From positions 1 to 64,000 of the forward strand of contig RFFU01000070.1 in assembly GCA_003697085.1 (NCBI GenBank): 64,000 nucleotides of DNA, read 5' to 3'. Each line of letters opens with the position of its first letter. Position 1 is the first letter of the stretch. Made by a program: the position numbers and the translations under genes. Source of the stretch: Candidatus Hydrogenedentota bacterium (GTDB lineage: Bacteria > UBA8481 > J006). This document shows positions 18,247 to 26,513 of the stretch, one piece after another. The notes beneath the pieces are model-generated. The model saw only the letters and a list, made by a program, of their open reading frames with translations, searched no databases and was not told where the DNA came from.

Positions 18247-19712
18247 TCCCCGGCTTCCTCACGTCGATCGAGAATGCGGTTTTCTTTCATCTCCGTCTCG
18301 AGGCCGATTCTCTTGATTACCGAAGCTACATCCTCGATCACGATCTCGTTCGGACGAACTTCAGCGCCGTCGAAAATCCTCCGCTTAAGTTCCTCACGAT
18401 CAATCTCATCGCCTGCGGCGGGCGCGACGTAAACAATCAGTTCATCCACGTCATCCGGATCATCGTTGCGCTTTCGAATCTCGATCTGCCACTCCTCGAC
18501 TTCCGGCCGCGCACTCAACACCTCCACGAGATTGTTGAGATCGACAAGTGTTCCCTTGACCTTCGTCAGATTCAGATCCTTTCTGTTGGTCAAGCGGGTG
18601 ATGCGTGACCCAAGCCGCGGCACCGTTCGACCACACCCCGGGCAGGGCTCCGTCACGATCCCCCCCTCGACAAAATCCCCTGTGCGGTACCGCAGAACAA
18701 CGGTTCCTCGCGCGCCGATCGGAGTAAATACGATCTCGCCGGACTCTCCTTCCGCCCGAATCTCCCCTGTCTCGGGATCGATGATCTCGACCACCCCCAT
18801 ATCGGGAAAGAGATGATAACCTTCTCCCCCGGGGCACTCGGCCCAGGCAATCTTCGCCTCGGTGAAACCGTATGTCCCCATCACGTGTACATCCGTCGCT
18901 CCGCACGCGGCGGCATGCTGGCTCAATTTCCTCCGAAGGCTGTCCGTCGTCTTCTCGGCTCCGAGAACGATGCGGCGAAGGTTCGAAAGATCGATTCCCA
19001 TCTCATGGGCCGTCCGAAGACAGTGATAAACGTAACTGGGAACACCGAGGAGCAGACTCGGGCGGATCCGCTCCATCGCGCGAATGTTGCCCAGCGTCCC
19101 GATGGTTTTTCCGCCGCCGGTCGAGAGCATAAAGAGTCCCGCCTCAAACCCTGCAAAGGCGACCTGCCAGAAAGCCAGATGCGGCGCATAAGGGAAGAGA
19201 TTGAGCCCGCGATCATACGTGGTACACCCGAGTACATCCGCCAGGCGCCGCCCCGCCGTCGCCAACCTCTTGAGGTCTGTTCTCGTATACAGGAAGGGAG
19301 TCGGCCGGGCCGACCTTCCCGTCGTGGCCGTCATAAAGATCGGAAAGTACTCCTTCTCCAACCTTCTCCGCACCGCTTCCTTCCCCGCGATCAACCCGCG
19401 GAGAAAGAGCGGGGTGCTTCGTGAAAGCGGCCAATTCTTCTTGATTGTCTCCTTCTCCGGTTTAAGCACCAAGCAGGTTGGATCGTCGGCATTCGCATCG
19501 ATAATATCCTTCTTCGTCGTGAAGGGAAGCCGAGGAAGATCCCGTACGCCGTGGATCTCTTCCGGATCGATGCCGGCCGTCGCGAGTTTCTTCCGATAGT
19601 AAGCGCTGAAGGGAATCAGTTCCTCCCGGAGATAGGCGGAAAGCAATCGATCCTGCATCTCCCGTATCTGGGAAATATTCATCCGCGAAAGACGGCGCCA
19701 TCCGATGGTCAT
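18243..19712 (-). CDS. PaaK/CapK-like adenylate-forming enzyme (acyl/aryl-CoA ligase family)
   Basis: LPFTTKKDIIDA, MTATTGRSARPTPFLYTRTDL, VMGTYGFTEAKIAWAEC, LRYRTGDFVEGGIVTEPCPGCGRTVPRLGSRI; GGAGG upstream of ATG at 19712. Confidence 0.82.
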   Translation of the reverse strand: MTIGWRRLSRMNISQIREMQDRLLSAYLREELIPFSAYYRKKLATAGIDPEEIHGVRDLPRLPFTTKKDIIDANADDPTCLVLKPEKETIKKNWPLSRSTPLFLRGLIAGKEAVRRRLEKEYFPIFMTATTGRSARPTPFLYTRTDLKRLATAGRRLADVLGCTTYDRGLNLFPYAPHLAFWQVAFAGFEAGLFMLSTGGGKTIGTLGNIRAMERIRPSLLLGVPSYVYHCLRTAHEMGIDLSNLRRIVLGAEKTTDSLRRKLSQHAAACGATDVHVMGTYGFTEAKIAWAECPGGEGYHLFPDMGVVEIIDPETGEIRAEGESGEIVFTPIGARGTVVLRYRTGDFVEGGIVTEPCPGCGRTVPRLGSRITRLTNRKDLNLTKVKGTLVDLNNLVEVLSARPEVEEWQIEIRKRNDDPDDVDELIVYVAPAAGDEIDREELKRRIFDGAEVRPNEIVIEDVASVIKRIGLETEMKENRILDRREEAGE

Positions 19713-19908
19713 AAAGAACTTCCTCCATCTCGGAGGCGTTTCCTCGCCCGTCTTCCGGAGGGGCGCCCCTCCACCCCCGATGTCGTCCTTCCCTCTTCCC
19801 CTTTCACCCGATAAAAACGTTCTGGCCGTTCCCGATCCATAGACGGGAGTTTCTCTCGAATCTCTTTTGAATACAACTCTAAATCGGAATCCCTTCGGTC
19901 CTCCTTTC

Positions 19909-20041
19909 TCCGGTTGGAGAACCTGCGCCCCATTCCTGCAGGAAAGAAACCCGCGCGCCACTTTCGCCTTGTTATGGAGGGCGGACTCTGTAGTCTGCGG
20001 ATGGCCGATCCGCTTTTCGCAGTTTAGAGAACCTGGGCTCC
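19909..20041. repeat. Intergenic cluster of 23-bp hairpin repeats (3 copies: 19909-19931, 19976-19998 inverted, 20019-20041)
   Basis: TCCGGTTGGAGAACCTGCGCCCC; revcomp GCAGACTACAGAGTCCGCCCTCC; GCAGTTTAGAGAACCTGGGCTCC. Confidence 0.75.
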
Positions 20042-20239
20042 ACATTTTTTCCCTTGATCATGCCCTTCCACCGCAGTCGAAGACACGAAGATTCATCAAG
20101 GCTTATCGAGAGGTTGATCGAACGTTTGGTGGGCTGGTTACAACTCGAGAAAAGAAATCTTCCAGACGACCCTGAACCCCGATCCTACTTTCCGTCCCAA
20201 CCCCGTGAATGTTTACGAAAAATTCTCCTCGGAATCCGT

Positions 20240-20701
20240 TCACGCCGCCGAAATAATCCGCTCAACCTTTTCTTCGACGGCTCGGAGGCGACTATCAATC
20301 CTCAATACCTCATCGAAACGCCGATCACGCTCAATGAGAATATCGAGTTTTCCGTCCATCTTTGCAAACCGCTCGTCCATCTTCGCAAAGCGCTCATCCA
20401 TCTCCCTTTGTAACGCCGCAAAGCGTCCATCCATCTCCTTCTGTAACGCCGCAAAGCGTTCATCGACCTTCGCAAAGCGTTCATCCATCTCCCTTTGTAA
20501 CGCCGCGAAACGTTCCTCTACCTTCGCAAAGCGTTCGTTCATCTCCCTTTGTAACGCCGCGAAACGTTCCTCTACCTTCGCAAAGCGTTCGTTCATCTCT
20601 TTCCGAAGATCTTGCATCACCGTGGAAACGTTTCGAATCTCCGGTACGAGCACGTCTACCAACGCCCGCCTCAGAGCCTCCACGAATTGCTCCGCCGTCA
20701 T
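20240..20701 (-). CDS. Coiled-coil repeat protein with tandem 18-residue MNERFAKVEERFAALQRE units
   Basis: Near-identical 54-nt direct repeats translate to repeated (M/D)ERFAKVEERFAALQRE; amphipathic helix pattern. Confidence 0.75.
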   Translation of the reverse strand: MTAEQFVEALRRALVDVLVPEIRNVSTVMQDLRKEMNERFAKVEERFAALQREMNERFAKVEERFAALQREMDERFAKVDERFAALQKEMDGRFAALQREMDERFAKMDERFAKMDGKLDILIERDRRFDEVLRIDSRLRAVEEKVERIISAA

Positions 20702-21137
20702 TTCGCACCTCCCTTTTCCACCTCTATATTATATATCCGTACCTGTTGGGTTTCGAATAAAAAACCGTTATTTCCCCTTCCAACTTCGCCCATGGCTGAA
20801 TCCGTCTCCACCGATCCGCCGCGGATGGGGCTGCTCTGCCTCCCGGTGAGCGGAACCGCGAAGACGTATCTGCTTCTCTGGCCGAAAAACGACCTCTGTA
20901 TCGCGCGCTCCTAGACTTCCGGGGTTTATTTCCATAAGGCCTTCCTCCGCCACGTCTCACTCGCACTCGAATTCTCGTTCCCGAGTCGGCTCTGATTCAG
21001 AAAACGCAAAACCGGGAAGAACATCCTCGAAAAATCCCCGTAAGAGGGAATTTCTTGCCTTCCGACTGCAAATCGCTTTTAATCTCACCCAGGAGTCATA
21101 TCACCTTTCCTTCTTTCCAAACGTTGGAGACACACGA

Positions 21138-22403
21138 ATGACCGGTAACGGATCAACTGACATTCCGGCGGTGCAGACCGTGAAACGACGATACTTGGCG
21201 CGCCAGCCGATCTACGACCGCGGCGGCGGCGTCGTCGCGTACGAGATTCTCTATCGGTCCGGCAGCGTCAACTCTTATGACGGCGTCGATCCCGATCTGG
21301 CCACGTCCCAAGTCCTGGTTTCCACTCTCCTGACCTTCGGTCTTGATCGTCTTACCTCCGGCCGGACGGCCTTCATCAACGCGACGCGCGCCTCCGTCTC
21401 CAGTGAATACATCGGGGTTCTCCCGCGGGACAAAGTCGTGATCGAGGTTCTGGAGCAGATCGAACCGGATCGTTTTTTTCTCGAAGACTGTCGTCGGCTC
21501 AAGCAACAAGGGTACCGCCTCGCTCTTGATGACGTTGTCTTCGATGGACGAATGTCCGAACTGATGAAACTTGCCGATATCGTCAAGGTGGACTTCCGAT
21601 TGACAAACCCGAAAGGCCGGGTCGAAAACATCGAAAAATACTCCCGCCCCGGCCTCGTCTTTCTCGCCGAGAAGATCGAGACGAAAGCGGAATACGAGGA
21701 AGCGCTCGCGCACGGATATGAACTCTTTCAGGGTTATTATTTCAGCAAGCCGGAGATAGTAAGCCGTTCCGATCTTTCCGGCCTCAAGGTCAATGTGCTC
21801 GATCTTCTTCGCGCGGTTCACAGACCTGTTTTGGATTTTCGGGAACTCGAGATGATCTTGAAACAAGATGTCGGACTCTCTTACAAACTTCTGCGATACA
21901 TCAACTCCGCATTTTTCTCTCCCACGCAACCGATTTCCTCTTTGAGGCATGCTCTCGCATATTTGGGAGAGGTCGAGATTCGAAAATGGGTGACGCTGTT
22001 GACGCTGGCGAGAATGAGTGAACATCTGCCGGACGAAACCTTCATCACAGCCGTGATCCGCGCGCGTTTTTGCGAGAAGATCGCCCAACTGGCTCGGGAC
22101 GAGGGTTCCGCGCCGGGAAGTTTTCTCGTGGGAATGTTCTCTCTCATCGACACACTCTTGGGACGCCCCCTTCCGGAAATCCTCGATGAGATCGGCGTCT
22201 CGAACGAAATCAAGGCGACCTTGCTAGGCCGAAATACTCCGTACAGTTCCTATTTCGCGTTCACCCGTGCTTATGAAGAGGGGGATTTCGATGCGCTCGT
22301 CCGACTCGGAACCCAGTTGCGGATCCCCGAGGAGGAGGCCGTCGCGGCCTATCTTGAATCGGTGGCCTGGGGCGAGGATATCCGCCGCAATCTGGAACGC
22401 TGA
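21138..22403 (+). CDS. EAL and HDOD domain protein (YuxH-like)
   Basis: N-terminal RQPIYDRGGGVVAYEILYRSG...FQGYYFSKPE (EAL-like); C-terminal LSYKLLRYINSAFFSPTQPISSLRHALAYLGEVEIRKWVTLL (HDOD). Confidence 0.9.
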   Translation: MTGNGSTDIPAVQTVKRRYLARQPIYDRGGGVVAYEILYRSGSVNSYDGVDPDLATSQVLVSTLLTFGLDRLTSGRTAFINATRASVSSEYIGVLPRDKVVIEVLEQIEPDRFFLEDCRRLKQQGYRLALDDVVFDGRMSELMKLADIVKVDFRLTNPKGRVENIEKYSRPGLVFLAEKIETKAEYEEALAHGYELFQGYYFSKPEIVSRSDLSGLKVNVLDLLRAVHRPVLDFRELEMILKQDVGLSYKLLRYINSAFFSPTQPISSLRHALAYLGEVEIRKWVTLLTLARMSEHLPDETFITAVIRARFCEKIAQLARDEGSAPGSFLVGMFSLIDTLLGRPLPEILDEIGVSNEIKATLLGRNTPYSSYFAFTRAYEEGDFDALVRLGTQLRIPEEEAVAAYLESVAWGEDIRRNLER

Positions 22404-22426
22404 TCTCCTCCGGCAACGCAAAGCAT

Positions 22427-23659
22427 TCAGGTCGATTTCCTATAGAAATCCGACGCGAGATAGAGTTCCCAAATCTCCTTCAAAAGAACCTTGATCATTG
22501 CGGCGACGGGAAGGGCCGCCACAACGCCGAAGATCCCCAAAAGGACCCCGCCGGCGGAGATTGCGAACAACGTCGCCACCGGACCCAGTCCGACCGCTCC
22601 TCCGGCCAACCTCGGCGTCAGAAGGAATCCTTCCAGAAACTGAACGATTCCAAAGACGACGACGATACCAACCAACCCCGGCAGCGCCGGCCCCAAGACC
22701 CACCCCGCCTCGAAAAAGACCAAGAGCACCGCGGGCACTAGCCCGAAAAGCGGTCCGATATACGGAAGAAAATTGCCGAAACCGGCGAGAATGCCGATTG
22801 GAATCGCGTAAGGAATACCGACAAAGAGCAACCCGACGGCATAGAGGGCCGCCATAATCCCGGCCACGACCAATTGGCCGCGCAACACCGCTCGCAAATT
22901 CCGGCTCATTTCCCGCAGTATCCTTTCGGCTCGATCACGAAATCTCGGGGGAACCGCCGTCATCATCGCGTCTCTGAGACGATGATAATCCCGCAAAAAG
23001 AAGAAAAAGACGAAGAGAAATATCAACGTCGAGAAAAAGAACGAGAGAATCCCCAGGGCCGAGGAGACGGAGGCGACGAAGAGATTTCCGAGGAATGCGG
23101 CGATCTCCGGCGCCGCTTCCCGAGCCTTCTCCGCGGCGATGGACAAACCTTCATCGATGGCCTGCCGAACGGCCGGCGGAAATCTTCGTCCCTCCGCCCA
23201 TCGTTCGACTTGGCCTCGGAGGTTCGAGACGTAATCCGGAACGGCCGAAACAAAATCGACACTCTGGCGTATCAAAGGAGGAAGGATCAGAAGGAGAACA
23301 AGTAATACAAAGCACGCGAAGAAGATGAGCACAACGGTTACCGCGCGCGATCTTCGAAATTTGAGCCGAAATTCCAGAATATCGACGATCGGAGTCACGA
23401 GATACGCTGCGATCCAGGCCAAAAGGAACGGCATCAGAATGGATTGGAGCTTCACCAGAAGAAATGCAGCGAGAAGAAGAAAGAGAAAAACGGCAAGGCG
23501 ACGTGCCCAATCTCCGCGAAAAGAATCGTCCCTTGAATCCCTCCTTCCGGAACCGCGTGCTCTCTTCTTCTCATTCCCGCCGGCTGCAGGGGAACCGTTC
23601 GGCGAAGGAGTCGACGAGGCGGAATTGTCGCCGGAACGCTTGCTTCTCCTTCTTCTCAC
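22427..23659 (-). CDS. AI-2E family transporter / PerM-like permease
   Basis: Multiple TM segments; PYIGPLFGLVPAVLL, GFLLTPRLAGGAVGLGPVATLFAISAGGVLLGIFGVVAALPVAAMIKVLL. Confidence 0.9.
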   Translation of the reverse strand: MRRRRSKRSGDNSASSTPSPNGSPAAGGNEKKRARGSGRRDSRDDSFRGDWARRLAVFLFLLLAAFLLVKLQSILMPFLLAWIAAYLVTPIVDILEFRLKFRRSRAVTVVLIFFACFVLLVLLLILPPLIRQSVDFVSAVPDYVSNLRGQVERWAEGRRFPPAVRQAIDEGLSIAAEKAREAAPEIAAFLGNLFVASVSSALGILSFFFSTLIFLFVFFFFLRDYHRLRDAMMTAVPPRFRDRAERILREMSRNLRAVLRGQLVVAGIMAALYAVGLLFVGIPYAIPIGILAGFGNFLPYIGPLFGLVPAVLLVFFEAGWVLGPALPGLVGIVVVFGIVQFLEGFLLTPRLAGGAVGLGPVATLFAISAGGVLLGIFGVVAALPVAAMIKVLLKEIWELYLASDFYRKST

Positions 23660-23864
23660 GCGTAGGATCCTCCACGAACGCTATGGTACAATTTCTTGAT
23701 TATAAGACGGAAGTTGAGAGACGGCCAACCGTGTTTCCTCGTAATCGACTCCCGTTTCCGGCGGCCACGGCATCTTTTTCAAGGCTGTTTCCCCCGCGAG
23801 ATCGTCGTGACATCCTGATTCCGATCTTTCTTTTTCATGAATCTTTCACGGGAGGGGGACTGCG

Positions 23865-24698
23865 ATGACGAAATCCGCAACAAACCCGCACCCTCGTTTC
23901 GGGATGATGAATCATCCGGGGCGGGATCTCGAAACGGAGATTCTCGCCGCGGCCAAACTCGGGTTCGATTTCCTCGACCTGACGCTGGAACCCCCGGAAG
24001 CCTCCGTGGAAGATTTTCCGGTCAGGAAAATCCGAGCGGCGTTGAAGAAACAAAACCTCGGCCTCGTCGGCCATACGGGATGGCACCTTCAAGGAAACGC
24101 CGCCTATCGAGAAGCGCGCGCCGGAGTGACCCGTGTCCTTCTCGACTCCCTGTGCATCTTCCATTCCCTCGGCGCCGAGGTGATGACCTACCATATCCAC
24201 GGATCGTTGGCCGGATATCTGGGACTCCAATCCGGGATCGATTCCCAGGTGGAAACCCTCAAGCCCGTCGTTCGCGAAGCCGAGAATCTCGGGATGACGG
24301 TCCTTCTTGAACACGTCTCGGGATATCCAGAACAATTCGAAATCTTGGATGCCCTCTTCTCCGAACTCCCTTCCCTCGGATTCCACCTCGATGTCGGCCA
24401 CGCCAATCTGACGCCGGACGGCACCAACGCCACGTCGCAATTTCTCTTTCGCTACGGATCGCGGCTGAGACATATCCATTTTTCCGACAATCGAGGTCGC
24501 ACGGATGATCACATGCCCCTCGGCGTCGGATCTGTTCCGTGGGACGACATCGTACGAGAATTGAAAGCGGCGTCCTACCGCGGCACGATCACGCTCGAGA
24601 TCTTCTCGACGGATTCCGAGTACCTTTCCCTGAGCCTTGCTCGGGCGCGAGAATGGTTCGACATCGGAGTGTTCAATCGGAGTGAACCGAAATGCTGA
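23865..24698 (+). CDS. Sugar phosphate isomerase/epimerase (xylose isomerase-like TIM barrel)
   Basis: LGFDFLDLTLEPPEA, LLEHVSGYPEQFEILDAL, GFHLDVGHANL, HIHFSDNRGRTDDHMPLGVGSVPWDDIVRELK. Confidence 0.88.
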   Translation: MTKSATNPHPRFGMMNHPGRDLETEILAAAKLGFDFLDLTLEPPEASVEDFPVRKIRAALKKQNLGLVGHTGWHLQGNAAYREARAGVTRVLLDSLCIFHSLGAEVMTYHIHGSLAGYLGLQSGIDSQVETLKPVVREAENLGMTVLLEHVSGYPEQFEILDALFSELPSLGFHLDVGHANLTPDGTNATSQFLFRYGSRLRHIHFSDNRGRTDDHMPLGVGSVPWDDIVRELKAASYRGTITLEIFSTDSEYLSLSLARAREWFDIGVFNRSEPKC

Positions 24699-24891
24699 GT
24701 CACGGAGCGATAACTCTCCGATCCGGAGGAGAGCCTCGATTCTCCATTCCGCGGTGGAGCGAAGCCCCTATCCGAAAACCACCGTCCTTTCTTTCGCAGA
24801 TTTCAGACCCCCCCTGCCTGTTTGTGATGGAGCAAGGACGTTCCAGTCCCCGGATCGTCTTTCCGCCCTCCCTACTTTCTTTCTCGGCTTG

Positions 24892-25650
24892 TCACTGAAC
24901 CTGCAGGGCATCCATAACGCGATCGAGATACTCCTCGTCGTAATTGTAACGAGACGGTGACTCCTGGATCACCTGCGCCAGAAACTCCGGTTTGATCACC
25001 GGGTCCTCCGAGCCTTCGATCCGCACTATCGCCCGAGGATTCGTAAAGACGACGATGGATTTCAGATCGTCCGTCACAAGCCCCGCCGCTTGAAGTTTCT
25101 CGCGAATGACATCGAGATGATATCGATTCTGAGAAACGGGATTCTTGATCCGCGTCTCCGTGGTTTTCCCCCTGAAGGTTTTGACTTGAAGGATCGTATC
25201 GTCCTCCGCGCGCCCCGTCAGGCGCCCCGTGTAGGCCTTCGTCTCGATCACAAAGATCCCATTGGGCCCCAAAACGATGTGGTCGTTCTGGGCTTTTCGC
25301 AAGCCTGACTGAACCGTGACGTCGTTCAGAATCCGATAACTCTCCGGAAGATTCTTCTCCAGGATCTCCGATACGACCTCCTCTCCGCGGGCGCCTCCGG
25401 CGAAACGTCCGATATTCCCCTTCGTCTCGCCTCGCTTCATCCAATGGGCGATTCCGAGAAAGAGAAAGGCTCCCCCGATCGCCGCCGTCATCCAACCCTT
25501 TCCGAATACTCCCAACGGGAGTCCGATCAGAAGAACGATCCCCCCCGAAAGGAGTTCGATCTTCCAGAGTTTTTCCAGCCACCGGCTTTCCTTGCCGAGG
25601 CGTTTCATTTCCTGTTGCAGTGTCGTTTCGCGTGAAATCACCCGCGCCAT
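24892..25650 (-). CDS. NERD (nuclease-related) domain protein with N-terminal TM region
   Basis: GARGEEVVSEILEKNLPESYRILNDVTVQSGLRKAQNDHIVLGPNGIFVIETKAYTGRL. Confidence 0.87.
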   Translation of the reverse strand: MARVISRETTLQQEMKRLGKESRWLEKLWKIELLSGGIVLLIGLPLGVFGKGWMTAAIGGAFLFLGIAHWMKRGETKGNIGRFAGGARGEEVVSEILEKNLPESYRILNDVTVQSGLRKAQNDHIVLGPNGIFVIETKAYTGRLTGRAEDDTILQVKTFRGKTTETRIKNPVSQNRYHLDVIREKLQAAGLVTDDLKSIVVFTNPRAIVRIEGSEDPVIKPEFLAQVIQESPSRYNYDEEYLDRVMDALQVQ

Positions 25651-26513
25651 CACCAAGACCTCCGAGCCCAGCGCGAGAGCAACACGGCCGAAATCCCCCA
25701 TGCCATCGGCAACGAGGCCGGAAGGCCGGGAATGCCCCACCGCGCCAGCCAGGCCGTCTTCCACAGAGGGGTCGTGTATTCCCACCATCCCGCCCGCATC
25801 GCCAGGATCTCCCCGCCGGTTCCCAGTATCGCGGCGATCCCAAAGAGGAGAAAATCTCGTAATGAATTCCAACGGAAAAGGATCAAGAATCCGAGCGGAA
25901 GAAAGATGACCAGAAAACGACCGCTGATCGCCGTGGAGAGAAACAACATATAGAGAACCAGAAGGCTCCCGCCCACAATTCTCCACGCCCTCTCGACGAT
26001 TCCGAAGTATCCCGCCGATTCGCCGCCACCTCCGTCCGAGCCATCCTCGCCCTCCTTACCATCACCGTTTCCTTCCACCGTAAGCATCCTCAATCGAACC
26101 TCTCCCCGGTCCGCAAGAGCCGAAAAGAGGACGAAGAGGTTTCCCCAAACGAGGGGAATCCAAACGGGGATGGGAAGCGAAATTCCAAGAAGTGGGGGAA
26201 AACGATATATCCAGAGACCCGCGCCGGTGGAGGTCCACGGCAGCGCGACACAAGCCGCCTCGCCGATCGTTCCGAGAAGAGCCGCCAAGAAGAAGAGCCG
26301 GCGACTGAAGGCCTCAGGAGGCCTCCCAAGAACGAGCGCTCCCGACAAAAGAAGGAGAGCCGTCGTCATAACGGGACTGCCTCCAAACCCCAACACCGCC
26401 GTTGGGACGAGAACCAGCGGAGCGAAGGAAATCAGCCGTAGTACCACGAAATCAAGAGGCGCCCGAATCGAAAACCGGAAAACCAATCCCGAAGCCGGCG
26501 CAACCCGCGCCAC
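25650..26513 (-). CDS. Polytopic integral membrane protein of unknown function (start may lie downstream, e.g. GTG 26447)
   Basis: Several hydrophobic segments; stop/start overlaps the NERD gene ATG at 25650. Confidence 0.65.
   Translation of the reverse strand: MARVAPASGLVFRFSIRAPLDFVVLRLISFAPLVLVPTAVLGFGGSPVMTTALLLLSGALVLGRPPEAFSRRLFFLAALLGTIGEAACVALPWTSTGAGLWIYRFPPLLGISLPIPVWIPLVWGNLFVLFSALADRGEVRLRMLTVEGNGDGKEGEDGSDGGGGESAGYFGIVERAWRIVGGSLLVLYMLFLSTAISGRFLVIFLPLGFLILFRWNSLRDFLLFGIAAILGTGGEILAMRAGWWEYTTPLWKTAWLARWGIPGLPASLPMAWGISAVLLSRWARRSW

Noticed and set aside
20380-20600. CRISPR-like regularly spaced direct repeats
   Set aside because: The repeats are contiguous, in frame, and encode a coiled coil; there are no unique spacers and no cas genes
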